Positions 1 through 8,452 of a DNA stretch of 64,000 nt are shown here, piece by piece. The notes beneath the pieces were generated by a model. It worked only from the letters and a program-made list of their open reading frames with translations. It was not told the origin of the DNA and did not search any database. The DNA comes from Marinobacter changyiensis (GTDB taxonomy: Bacteria; Pseudomonadota; Gammaproteobacteria; Pseudomonadales; Oleiphilaceae). Location of the stretch: the NCBI RefSeq assembly GCF_009193265.1, contig NZ_VZZZ01000003.1, positions 248,001 to 312,000 on the forward strand, written 5' to 3'. A program made the position numbers and the translations under genes. Numbering within the stretch: position 1 is the first letter of the stretch; each line of letters starts with the position of its first letter.

Positions 1-531
1 AGGCTGTTTTTCCAATTCATTTAAATCGATGCCATTGGGAATAACTATTGGATGGAGCCGGCAGTAGGAATTGGTAGTGTGATTTATGGTGTTTTTCAGA
101 TCTTCCGTTACAGACACCACATGTTTGGAGCCCATTTTTATGAGGGCCAGCTTTGCGTTACGAAAACGTTCGTCTGGGGAAATGTCCACATGACCATGAA
201 ATGTGGCCGTGACAGGTAGCCGGGTAAATAGCCCCATAATAGATGTGTAGACATTAGAGCCAAGCAGGTGAGACTGGATATGAGTAACTTTTTCTTTTCG
301 GATGATTGAAAACAGTTCAAAAAGAAACCGGAGATTCAGCGAGCCCTTACAATCCCGGATATAATAAGGAATCGAGCGTTGTTTGAGCTGTTGTTCTACC
401 CAGCCCGGCCCTCGGATCAAAGCGATACTCCGGTAGCCTTGTTTTATGCAGCCCTCAGCGAGGGCCAGAAAAACCGTTTCTGCTCCTCCCGGGCCAGTGG
501 TATCAATCACATGAAGTACCGTGGGAGTCAT
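1..531 (-). CDS. Glycosyltransferase family 4, N-terminal part (cut by window start)
   Basis: The reverse strand is open from the ATG at 531 to the window edge (177 codons). It reads MTPTVLHVIDTTGPGGAE, the usual start of a GT-B fold glycosyltransferase, with the GPGGAE donor-side loop near residue 13 and the inter-domain VIPNGID motif near residue 165. The C-terminal half, which holds the nucleotide-sugar site, lies outside the window. An in-frame ATG five codons upstream (546) is an alternative start; neither has a strong ribosome site. It is divergent from the ATP-grasp gene and is probably part of the exopolysaccharide locus, adding a sugar to the lipid-linked repeat. The sugar specificity cannot be read. 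Confidence 0.85.
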   Translation of the reverse strand, partial: MTPTVLHVIDTTGPGGAETVFLALAEGCIKQGYRSIALIRGPGWVEQQLKQRSIPYYIRDCKGSLNLRFLFELFSIIRKEKVTHIQSHLLGSNVYTSIMGLFTRLPVTATFHGHVDISPDERFRNAKLALIKMGSKHVVSVTEDLKNTINHTTNSYCRLHPIVIPNGIDLNELEKQP

Positions 532-662
532 TCCATGTTTGCCCATTCCATTGATCCGCTCTGTGTATTCGTTCTATGTTAACCTACGTAAATAACTGGA
601 GCCAGTGATGTTTCTACACGGATTTGTTAGAATTAATACTAGGTCTTTCCAAGAGGTTTTGA

Positions 663-1841
663 ATGGATTCTAATTTGCTCAGCGTGCTGGTTCTGGATGC
701 CAACCAGCGGAGTGCCCTTGCGGTTACTCGCTCACTGGGCAAGTCCGGCCAGTACCTTATCACTACGGCTGACACCACTGTACAGGCGCTCGCTGGCGCC
801 TCTCGCTACAGTCAGGCTTATCTCCAGCATCCTGAACCAGGTCAAACGCCTCGCGAGTTTATTGCCTGGATTAAAAATCTCACAAACCACCAACATTTCG
901 ATTTGGTAATGCCCACCACCGAAGTGACCAGCCAGCTACTGCTTTTTTACCGGGATGAATTACCGAATATCGAGCTCCCGTTTGCACCCTATAAAACGGT
1001 AATGGCCCTTTCTGACAAAATTTCCCTTGTGGAGCTTGCAAAAAGTCTGGGCATTGATGTTCCGGAAAGCCGAATGTTCAAAAATGCTGCTGAACTGGAG
1101 GGCGTTTCACTTAGCTACCCTTGCGTGCTCAAGCCAGCTTTATCGCGTATTTATACCGGGGAGGACTGGATACACACCCATGTGAAAGTTATTCACGATG
1201 CTTCCGGGCTGCAAGCGGCTCTGGAACGGGCACCTTATCTCCAGATGTCGCCTTTCATGCTGCAATCCTTTATTCCCGGCCACGGCGGCGGAGTGTTTTG
1301 CTTGTATAACAATGGCAAACCGGTACAGTTCTTTGCCCACGAGCGTCTCCGGGAAAAGCCGCCCGAGGGTGGCGTCAGCGTACTGTGCCGGAGTGTACCG
1401 GCGGACCAGAAACTCAGGGCAACCGCGCAGAAGCTTTTAGGGGCAGTTAATTGGCATGGGGTTGCAATGGTCGAGTTCCGGATTACCCCGGAAGGTAAGG
1501 CTTATCTCATGGAGGTCAACACCCGCTTCTGGGGGTCTTTGCAACTGGCGGTAGACTCTGGCGTGGATTTTCCCTTGATGCTGGCAAAGGCGCAGCTTGG
1601 ACAACCCGTAGACAGCACAGAGAGTTACCATACTGATCAGCGGCTACGTTGGCTTTTGGGCGATCTCGACAGCCTTTACCTGTATTTGAAGGGGCGCCAG
1701 CCATGGAATAAAAAGATTATGAGACTGATCAGTTTTCTTTCCATTAGACTGCGTCATCAAAAGCACGAAGTTAACCGTCTGGACGACGTGATGCCGGCAT
1801 GGCTGGAATTTAAGGAGTACATAAGGGCACTGGTAAAATAA
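663..1841 (+). CDS. ATP-grasp family ligase (CarB-like)
   Basis: A protein of 392 aa preceded by AGAGG seven bases before the ATG. The N-terminal Rossmann-like part (about 1-110) is followed by an ATP-grasp domain. The stretch YLMEVNTRFWGSLQLAVDSG near residues 280-300 carries the Glu and Asn that bind Mg-ATP in carbamoyl-phosphate synthase and D-Ala ligase relatives. ATP-grasp enzymes join a carboxylate to an amine or thiol through an acyl phosphate. It lies 34 bp before a polysaccharide deacetylase on the same strand and faces the exopolysaccharide operon, so an amide modification of the polymer or of a sugar precursor is a reasonable guess. The substrate is unknown. Confidence 0.85.
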   Translation: MDSNLLSVLVLDANQRSALAVTRSLGKSGQYLITTADTTVQALAGASRYSQAYLQHPEPGQTPREFIAWIKNLTNHQHFDLVMPTTEVTSQLLLFYRDELPNIELPFAPYKTVMALSDKISLVELAKSLGIDVPESRMFKNAAELEGVSLSYPCVLKPALSRIYTGEDWIHTHVKVIHDASGLQAALERAPYLQMSPFMLQSFIPGHGGGVFCLYNNGKPVQFFAHERLREKPPEGGVSVLCRSVPADQKLRATAQKLLGAVNWHGVAMVEFRITPEGKAYLMEVNTRFWGSLQLAVDSGVDFPLMLAKAQLGQPVDSTESYHTDQRLRWLLGDLDSLYLYLKGRQPWNKKIMRLISFLSIRLRHQKHEVNRLDDVMPAWLEFKEYIRALVK

Positions 1842-1875
1842 TGTTGAGTATTCCACGCCCCACAATCATTTTCGG

Positions 1876-2919
1876 ATGCTTTACTGGAGTTGTTTCAGGG
1901 TGATGCTATCCCAAGTTGCGATTAATCTGTTAACGAGCGAGCCAATTTGCAAACTGATGCAACCCCTCAGAAGCCGGGTAGTGCCGGTTTTTCTCTTACA
2001 CCGGTTCGCGGACGAATCCCGAGGCATACAGGGTCATTCTCAGGCACACCTTGAAACTGCACTTACGTTTCTCAAAACTAACGGTTATACCGTGGTGTCA
2101 GTCCGACAGGTGGTGGAGGCTGTCATCAGTGGCGATCCACTGCCACCAAGAGCCGTCGCGTTTACCCTTGATGATGGGTTTTACGACCAGGCCAAAACCG
2201 CCTTGCCAGTATTCGAAAATTACCAGGCACCTGTTACGTTATTTTTGGCCACGGACATGCAGGACCAACGTTACTGGTCCTGGGACTATAAGATAGAGTA
2301 TTTGTTTAAACACACTTTGCAGAAACGCCTGGAAATTGATCTTGGGGATGGTGCCAAGGAAATATCCTTCGCCACTGCGGGGGATAAACGACTGCTGGTT
2401 AGAAATCTTCGAAATCTCCACAAGCGCTCAACGAACCAGGCTGCCGAAGTGGCCGTGGAATATTTTGCAGAGCGCCTGGAAGTTAATCTTCCGAAGGAAG
2501 CCCCTGATGAGTATCAGCCGATAACCTGGGAGCAAGCCCGCAGCCTGGAATCCCGCTATGTTGAGTTCGGGCCACACACCCAACGCCATCCGATTCTGGC
2601 CCAAATCAGTGATGAGCAGGCCCGTAATGAGATCCTGGGAAGTTGGCAAGCACTGAAAGTCAATATCGCGAATCCCGTTCCGATTTTCTGTTACCCGAGC
2701 GGGCGCGAAGGGGTGGATTTTGGTGCCAGGGAGCAGGAGATCGTCAAGCAGGCAGGATTGATTGGCGCGCTTTCAGCCGATCCTGGCTATGTTCATCTGA
2801 CGCAAGCAAACAACAACCTCTACGCCCTAAAGCGATTCAGTTTTCCGAACGATATGACTCAGTTCAAACAGTATTGTAGTTGGCTGGAGTATGCCAAGGA
2901 AAAAATGTCTCGCCGATGA
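1876..2919 (+). CDS. Polysaccharide deacetylase (NodB fold)
   Basis: A protein of 347 aa with the NodB-homology motifs in order: TLDDGF near residue 97 (catalytic base and metal Asp), GPHTQRHP near residue 235 (His-x3-His metal ligands) and CYPSG near 273. The family removes N- or O-acetyl groups from polysaccharides using a divalent metal. No clear signal peptide is visible. An in-frame ATG at 1903, preceded by TCAGGG, is an alternative start that would drop nine residues. It follows the ATP-grasp gene and ends 11 bp from the converging GNAT-like gene. A deacetylation that frees an amine, then ATP-grasp ligation on it, would be a sensible pair, but that is inference. Confidence 0.85.
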   Translation: MLYWSCFRVMLSQVAINLLTSEPICKLMQPLRSRVVPVFLLHRFADESRGIQGHSQAHLETALTFLKTNGYTVVSVRQVVEAVISGDPLPPRAVAFTLDDGFYDQAKTALPVFENYQAPVTLFLATDMQDQRYWSWDYKIEYLFKHTLQKRLEIDLGDGAKEISFATAGDKRLLVRNLRNLHKRSTNQAAEVAVEYFAERLEVNLPKEAPDEYQPITWEQARSLESRYVEFGPHTQRHPILAQISDEQARNEILGSWQALKVNIANPVPIFCYPSGREGVDFGAREQEIVKQAGLIGALSADPGYVHLTQANNNLYALKRFSFPNDMTQFKQYCSWLEYAKEKMSRR

Positions 2920-2930
2920 CCCTTAGCCTC

Positions 2931-3920
2931 TCAACCCCTGTCTTTCAGGCGGTAAAGTAGTTTGAGTATGGGATGCCTTACCAGCATAAGGGATACAAGT
3001 GGCTCATTCTCGGTGGCGAGACGCTGCTTGTAATTTTCATTCTTGCCCGATCCGGCCAGCATATCAAAGCTGTGTACGCCCCCTTCCCGAAAAGCCCGCT
3101 CGATAGCGTAGCCGAGATGCAGGGTGCCGACAGCGAGTTTCGGGTGAAAGTCCTCATCAAAGCCACTTTGGAGATTATAGACGCACCCTTGATACTTCAC
3201 GTTATAAAGCACGGATATCAATTGATCATCGCATCGAAGGGCCAGAAGCTGGGGCTCGCCTCCCTCGCTAACTACTCTTTTCAGAAAGGCAGTATTGAAA
3301 GCGAGAGCCCTGGTGCCATAAACCGGTTTCCCCCAGCGGCGCTGATGGAAGTCATTGAGGTGGCGGAAGAATTCACTGGGGTCGCAGTTGTTCTCATACA
3401 CATTCTGGTGGGAAATACTGCCGATGGATTCCAACACCGGACGGCGGTTATAAAGGCGAAGCCGCGTGTTTCGCCCCAAGGATTTCAGGTAGTCATCAAA
3501 TGATCGGTCAGTACGAATCTTCCACGCGATATCCTCGGCGGTCACTCTGATCAGCCAGTGTTTGTTACGAGCCAAAGCAAGAAGTTCAGTTACCTCATCT
3601 GAACCTGCAATCAGATCATTGAAAATGGCTTCTGCCCAGGGGCGCCGGTCCATCAGCTTTTTTAACTGGGCGATGGCCAGTGACGGGGTGTCATAGGCGG
3701 TCGAGAAGGTGTTGTATTCGGTTCTGGTAGATCTTATTTTGCGGTAGTTGCTACCCACGAACTCGATGGAGCGTACCGGCAGAAACCCTTTTATGCGGTA
3801 TGTTGAGGTGTAGATACCGGTCCTGCCTTCAGCCCAGTCTCTTACCAGTTCAAGCCTGTTTTCCTCCCCCCATGTTTCCCACCAGGCGCGTTGCCATGCG
3901 TCGGTTTGAAAGAGGCTCAT
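2931..3920 (-). CDS. GNAT/FemAB-like acyltransferase (CelD-like)
   Basis: A protein of 329 aa starting MSLFQTDAWQRAWWETWGEE. It has the layout of the CelD/BcsL-like acetyltransferase family often found in exopolysaccharide loci: an N-terminal half with low similarity, then a GNAT-type core (about 150-300) with LRLYNRRP and a C-terminal stretch ending AFREGGVHSFDMLAGSGKNENYKQRL. It starts one base after the stop of the FemAB-like gene, so the two are translationally coupled. It is the last gene of the leftward operon. The role is probably transfer of an acyl or aminoacyl group to the polymer or its precursor; the donor and acceptor are not known. Confidence 0.8.
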   Translation of the reverse strand: MSLFQTDAWQRAWWETWGEENRLELVRDWAEGRTGIYTSTYRIKGFLPVRSIEFVGSNYRKIRSTRTEYNTFSTAYDTPSLAIAQLKKLMDRRPWAEAIFNDLIAGSDEVTELLALARNKHWLIRVTAEDIAWKIRTDRSFDDYLKSLGRNTRLRLYNRRPVLESIGSISHQNVYENNCDPSEFFRHLNDFHQRRWGKPVYGTRALAFNTAFLKRVVSEGGEPQLLALRCDDQLISVLYNVKYQGCVYNLQSGFDEDFHPKLAVGTLHLGYAIERAFREGGVHSFDMLAGSGKNENYKQRLATENEPLVSLMLVRHPILKLLYRLKDRG

Positions 3921-3921
3921 A

Positions 3922-5244
3922 TCAAGGCAGGCTCTTCACAATATGCGGGCCGATCAGCCTCGTAAGCCATACCGGCAAACGCTGCCATACCGCAATCAGT
4001 AGTTTGAACTTGGGGTTGTGGGGGTTGAGTTCCGGCAGGCTTTTACCAGTTGGCAAGCAATAATCCCAGTGCAGGGGTATCGGCTGAGCACCCCATTGCT
4101 GCTTGAACTTGTAGGTACCTGCATCTTTACTGCACCGCCCGAAGTCAAACACCTTGTAGCCCTTAGCAATGGTATATTCCAGTACCTTCCAGTACATGAA
4201 CATATTGATGCCGGTGGAGTTGAATTCCCGCAATGTGGATGCCCAGGGAATCTCCATCTGCGGTGCGTGACCAATTAAAAACGCACAACCTGCAGGTTTC
4301 CCGCTCAGCTTCACAACCACCAGCCGGGCTGATTCGCCCAGATGTTGGAGCAGATTAAGGAAAAAGTTTTTGCCATAAACGGGTGTACCGAGGTCCCTCA
4401 TATTACTGGCAAACACGTCATAGAAATCATCCAGCAACTCCGGACCGCCTACCAGAAATTCTGGCTCTTCCCGCTCAGGCCGGCGTATCTGGGCACGAAG
4501 TTTGGGGCGGAAGCTCTGCCAGAGCAATTCCGGTGTAGTCGGCAGAGGTAGCAAAAACGTTACTTTATCGCATCGCTGTTGCAGTTCAAGCCCACTGTTC
4601 TGGAGATGCCGTAACTCGATATGACTGGCACCAACGTTCTGTCGCCATTCATTGGCCGCAGCGACAAGCTTGGTGGCCGCCTCCTGATTGTTCGCGAGCA
4701 GCCCCCCGTAGTTAAAATAGGGCGCGGACACGATAAAATTACCAAACAGTTTGCTACTGAGCTGAACGAGTGGCAAGACACCCAGCATTTCACCGTCCGC
4801 GGATAGTGCGTAACAGTAATGAGTGGTGTGACCATACGTCTGCTCGATAAAACTGCGGATGTTAATGTAATGGTAGGGGGTGGCAGCGGGATGATTTTTA
4901 ACAAATTCATCCCAGGCCAATTCTGCCTTTGCCCCGCGAACAACCGCAACGATCTGGTGGACCGGTTTGGTTGAGATATTCCGGATGGGGCCGGCACGAC
5001 TCGGGAGCTTTGATTCTTCGGATAATGCGTTGGTATCTTCAGCTTGGTTTAATTTTTTCTTCTCGGCCTTTTGCAACGCTTTGACTTCATCCGACACCCC
5101 TTTGAGACGGTGAATCAGGGTATCTGGATCCTCCCCGGCTTTTTTTGCCTGACCGATCTGACGGCTCAGGCTGCCCTTGAGGGCTTTCAGATCTTCCAAT
5201 TGCTGTTTGGGGGACGGTGGCGTTGACTGAGCAAGTTCTTCCAT
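3922..5244 (-). CDS. XrtA/PEP-CTERM system-associated FemAB-like protein
   Basis: A protein of 440 aa. Residues from about 110 match the FemAB-type protein that accompanies exosortase A loci: HYINIRSFIEQTYGHTTHY, then FRPKLRAQIRRPEREEPEF, and a C-terminal KVFDFGRCSKDAGTYKFKQQ block typical of the Acetyltransf_6/FemAB fold. FemAB proteins use aminoacyl-tRNA or acyl-CoA to acylate cell-wall or polymer amines. The first 100 residues are an extra charged helical region (about 10-70, probable coiled coil, rich in Lys, Glu and Ala) that family members usually lack. It sits 9 bp after the deacetylase and one base before the GNAT-like gene, in one operon. Confidence 0.88.
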   Translation of the reverse strand: MEELAQSTPPSPKQQLEDLKALKGSLSRQIGQAKKAGEDPDTLIHRLKGVSDEVKALQKAEKKKLNQAEDTNALSEESKLPSRAGPIRNISTKPVHQIVAVVRGAKAELAWDEFVKNHPAATPYHYINIRSFIEQTYGHTTHYCYALSADGEMLGVLPLVQLSSKLFGNFIVSAPYFNYGGLLANNQEAATKLVAAANEWRQNVGASHIELRHLQNSGLELQQRCDKVTFLLPLPTTPELLWQSFRPKLRAQIRRPEREEPEFLVGGPELLDDFYDVFASNMRDLGTPVYGKNFFLNLLQHLGESARLVVVKLSGKPAGCAFLIGHAPQMEIPWASTLREFNSTGINMFMYWKVLEYTIAKGYKVFDFGRCSKDAGTYKFKQQWGAQPIPLHWDYCLPTGKSLPELNPHNPKFKLLIAVWQRLPVWLTRLIGPHIVKSLP

Positions 5245-5253
5245 AAAATGATG

Positions 5254-6120
5254 CTAGACCTTGACCGGGGATGCATTGAACTCTATGGCATCCATCACAT
5301 CGGACACGGAACCAAACTCAAAGTCACCCAGCAAGCGACGCAAGCGGTCGTAGCACACCGACAGGTTGTTATAGTGCCGGAACCTGGAGAAAGCGCTGAC
5401 TTTGAGACGCGGCTGGCCGGGGTCTACTTCCCACGGATGCAGGTAGAATATGAACGGCTGCCCTGCCCGATTAATTTTACCAAGCCCCCAACGGCTCAGA
5501 GCGTAAGGGTACAACCTGAAGTAACCTCCTCCGGCAATGGGCATGCGATAGCTGCCCACCGGGCAGGTTGAAAGCGGAAATTCTTTCAATATGCCTCCAG
5601 AGGGTGCTTCCAGGAGATAAGGCTGGTGCGGTGTGCCCGGCATGCCATAGCGGTCGTGGTGCACCGGAAATATGGATGAGTCCCAGGTAAAGCCCTCCTC
5701 ACACAGGATATCGAGCGCCCAGCGAGACTCAGCAGTAATGGAATAACTGGCTGCACGATAACCGTTGACCGACTCGCCGGTGATGTCTTCAAGGAGCTGC
5801 TTTGATTTTCGGGTTTCCTCGCGGAACACCTCGGGGCTCTGGTTATACACCAACTGATGGCTATAACCGTGGCTGGCAATCTCGTGACCGGCTTGCTGAA
5901 TTCGTCTTACCAGGGCCGGTGACCGCTCAGCTACCCACCCCAGAGTAAAAAATGTGGCTTTGGTCTGGCGCGCTTCAAACAGTTCAAGAAGCTTATCGGT
6001 ATTGGCTTCCACCCGATACTCCATTGAAGGCCAGTCTTTGACCTCGACGGCCTCCGCAAGTGCCGCAACCTGAAAATAATCTTCCACATCGACGGTCAGG
6101 GCGTTTTTTATCTGTCGCAT
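5254..6120 (-). CDS. XrtA system polysaccharide deacetylase
   Basis: A protein of 288 aa beginning MRQIKNALTVDVEDYFQV. The DVEDYF block is the catalytic Asp motif of the deacetylase subfamily restricted to PEP-CTERM/exosortase loci (with a DUF3473-type C-terminus). HEIASHGYSHQLVY near residue 95 supplies the His-x3-His metal ligands, and YRAASYSIT and FYLHPWEVDPGQPR are further conserved blocks. It has no signal peptide, so it probably acts in the cytoplasm or at the inner membrane on the polymer precursor. Most XrtA loci have an AAA ATPase gene just upstream; here only 105 bp separate it from the barrel gene and no ATPase is present. Confidence 0.93.
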   Translation of the reverse strand: MRQIKNALTVDVEDYFQVAALAEAVEVKDWPSMEYRVEANTDKLLELFEARQTKATFFTLGWVAERSPALVRRIQQAGHEIASHGYSHQLVYNQSPEVFREETRKSKQLLEDITGESVNGYRAASYSITAESRWALDILCEEGFTWDSSIFPVHHDRYGMPGTPHQPYLLEAPSGGILKEFPLSTCPVGSYRMPIAGGGYFRLYPYALSRWGLGKINRAGQPFIFYLHPWEVDPGQPRLKVSAFSRFRHYNNLSVCYDRLRRLLGDFEFGSVSDVMDAIEFNASPVKV

Positions 6121-6225
6121 GGTTAACTCACTTCTCTGATTAATTTTTTGGCAGCTATTTTTTCAGGTGCTTTTCAGACGCTATCAGGACGTTATGCAGG
6201 TACCGGCTCGCCCTTTGCCAACAAA

Positions 6226-7518
6226 TTATAAGAAGCGATAATTCACTCCGATAAGTAACCAGTTTTCGGTATATTCCCGGTTCGGAACGTCGTCGCTCGT
6301 GCGCTGATTACGCCCAATACGGCCGGTGAGATTGAGTTGACGGTTTAGCTGATAAATGAGGCCCATATCAAGCCTCAAGAGGTCATCTTCCGTGCCTTCG
6401 TCCTCATACCGAAAGAAGCTATAGCCAGCGCCCGCACTAAACGACAATTGTTCAACAACAGGCCGGCTATAGCGGGTAGATACTCCTAAAACATCTTCCT
6501 TATTATTTGTCTGGAGGTAATCTGACCGGCTGGCATTAAATACGACATTTAGCGAGCCGGCGTCACTGAATAGTTTGTTAATACCTGCATTCAGTGCGGT
6601 CACTTCCACAATCGTTGTTTCCTGCAGATTAAATTCGAAATCGTCGAACCGGGTATCAAAATCCGATGTCGTGTCTGTCAGTTCGCGACTCGCTTGCACG
6701 TAAACATCTGCGGTCGGATTGATCTCTCTTCGCAGCATGAGATCACCGACGATTGCGTCGTTCTCCTGAGTTTCCCCGTTGAATGTCCGCTCCAACTCAC
6801 TATATCCAATTGAACCACTCAGATGTGTTGCAACCCATCCCTGGCCGAACGTGAGACTGACCGTGTTGCGGTCAATTTCTTCTCCGGTGTCGAGCTCCGC
6901 ACGATTGGTATCGACACGGACACCCCCGGAAAGGGTTTCACTGAACAAGTGATTCCAGGCAACTATGCCAATTACGCGATCACTATCCGGTTCGTCCTGG
7001 CCTTCGAAATCCGTACGCTCATATTGGGCAGAGAGGTCAACGGTATCCACTTCTCCCAATTCGAGGCTATAACGGGGACCTGTCCGGAAAATGTTCTTGC
7101 GCGTGGTGTTCTCGGGAGTAGAAGGGTTCCTGCTGTTCTGGTTCACCTGCCGAAGGTCGTCCGAAACCTGCCAGACAAGTCTTTCAGCTAACTCACAATC
7201 CCCTGCGAAACTACCATTGGTGTAAACCTCAGGATCAAAGGTATTGCTATGGAAATAACCGTAACCTAAATTAGCTGAAAGATAGGAATTACAGCGACCG
7301 GGGTCGGTTCTGTGTTCCGCCCGAACATTAAGGCGAGTTTCAAGATCACTTTGCTCGTTGGTCGAAGCCTGGCCAACGTTATCGCTGTATCGGTTATCCA
7401 TTCCCACAGAAAGTCGAAGGGGCTCTGCCAGAAGTTGAGAGGATATTAAAACGATACCGAAACCAGACGAAAGACTCGCAACGAGCGGGATCTTCCGTGA
7501 TCGAGTGAATCTAACCAT
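6226..7518 (-). CDS. Outer-membrane beta-barrel protein of the PEP-CTERM/EPS locus (TIGR03016-like)
   Basis: A protein of 430 aa starting MVRFTRSRKIPLV; this ATG overlaps the stop of the kinase-like gene by 8 bp. A basic N-terminus and hydrophobic stretch end at LLAEP, a likely signal peptide cut near residue 33. The rest is made of alternating polar/hydrophobic strands with many Asp, Asn and Thr turns, such as RLSVGMDNRYSDNVGQ, and ends YTENWLLIGVNYRFL with a C-terminal Phe two residues from the end, as in outer-membrane barrels. Members of this group sit at this position in exosortase A loci and are thought to help polymer export across the outer membrane; that role is inferred from context. 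Confidence 0.88.
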   Translation of the reverse strand: MVRFTRSRKIPLVASLSSGFGIVLISSQLLAEPLRLSVGMDNRYSDNVGQASTNEQSDLETRLNVRAEHRTDPGRCNSYLSANLGYGYFHSNTFDPEVYTNGSFAGDCELAERLVWQVSDDLRQVNQNSRNPSTPENTTRKNIFRTGPRYSLELGEVDTVDLSAQYERTDFEGQDEPDSDRVIGIVAWNHLFSETLSGGVRVDTNRAELDTGEEIDRNTVSLTFGQGWVATHLSGSIGYSELERTFNGETQENDAIVGDLMLRREINPTADVYVQASRELTDTTSDFDTRFDDFEFNLQETTIVEVTALNAGINKLFSDAGSLNVVFNASRSDYLQTNNKEDVLGVSTRYSRPVVEQLSFSAGAGYSFFRYEDEGTEDDLLRLDMGLIYQLNRQLNLTGRIGRNQRTSDDVPNREYTENWLLIGVNYRFL

Positions 7519-8452
7519 TGATGATCGTCCCCACAAACTTTTGCTGATTGAACGACATGGACAGCTCCTCAACCCTGCCAGGTGTTATTTTACCATGCGG
7601 CACCACCATCAACGTGTAGTCGCAAAGTTCGGTGAGGATGCGGGCATCCGGTGAATCTGAAATCGGGGCCGTGTCCAGAACAATAAAACGGTCCGGATAT
7701 CGGCGTCTGATCGCCTGAAGGAACTGCTTCATCCGGAAGGATGTAAAGAACTCTGACGATGTTTCTCGCCGGCTGCCAGCAGGAATAAGGCGCAACCTCG
7801 GAATACCTGTAGGGTAAAGAATGCGGGCAATGTCGTAATCCGGATCATCAAGAAAGTCGGTCAGGCCGCTCTCCGGGACTATATCCAGGGTTGAGTGCAA
7901 AGCCGGGTCACGGAGGTTGCAGTCGATTATCAATGCGGTTTTGGCTTCATCGAATGCAAACGCCGCTGCCAGGTTCAAGGCTATAAAAGAGGCTCCAGCG
8001 CCCTCACTGGCACCGCTCACCACCATGGTGAAGTTGTTACCGCCGGACCTCTCCAATAACTGAGTTCTCAGGCTTCTGAAGCGGTTGACCAGATCGCGGT
8101 TTGGGGACTCAGGGTATATTATTCGGCGCTCGTCCAGATCATCACAGGTCAGGGTGCGCGGTTCCTGCATTCGTGCAATTTGCTTGCTGATGACGTATTT
8201 GTCGACAGCGCCCGGCCCAAGCTCCAGGGAACTGGGCACCAGCAATCTCGAATCATCCCATTCGGAGTAGCTCACCACGCCACCGTTGTCTCTATCCTTC
8301 TGCTTCATCCAATAGGATTCGGACTTTTCCGGCAAATCACCAGGCGTATGATTAAGATCGGCAATCTCGCCAGTGCTAGGCTTATCAGTTTTCTTTTTGC
8401 CAGCGGGAACTGTCTCGGTACCGTCATTCCTGTTCTGTTTGGATTCAGTCAT
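7511..8452 (-). CDS. CpsD/EpsG-like tyrosine-kinase partner with altered P-loop
   Basis: A protein of 313 aa. About 110 polar residues precede a BY-kinase-type domain: RFRSLRTQLLE (about 124-134), the loop GASEGAGAS (147-155), ALIIDCNLRDP (Walker A') and FIVLDTAPISDSPDA (Walker B). In active CpsD/Wzc kinases the loop ends GKS/T; here position 154 is Ala, so the lysine that holds the ATP phosphates is missing. There is no C-terminal tyrosine cluster either. Its start codon overlaps the chain-length gene stop (TGATG), so the two are translated together in 1:1 fashion. It probably works as a structural or regulatory partner of the chain-length protein, not as an autokinase. Confidence 0.88.
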   Translation of the reverse strand: MTESKQNRNDGTETVPAGKKKTDKPSTGEIADLNHTPGDLPEKSESYWMKQKDRDNGGVVSYSEWDDSRLLVPSSLELGPGAVDKYVISKQIARMQEPRTLTCDDLDERRIIYPESPNRDLVNRFRSLRTQLLERSGGNNFTMVVSGASEGAGASFIALNLAAAFAFDEAKTALIIDCNLRDPALHSTLDIVPESGLTDFLDDPDYDIARILYPTGIPRLRLIPAGSRRETSSEFFTSFRMKQFLQAIRRRYPDRFIVLDTAPISDSPDARILTELCDYTLMVVPHGKITPGRVEELSMSFNQQKFVGTIING

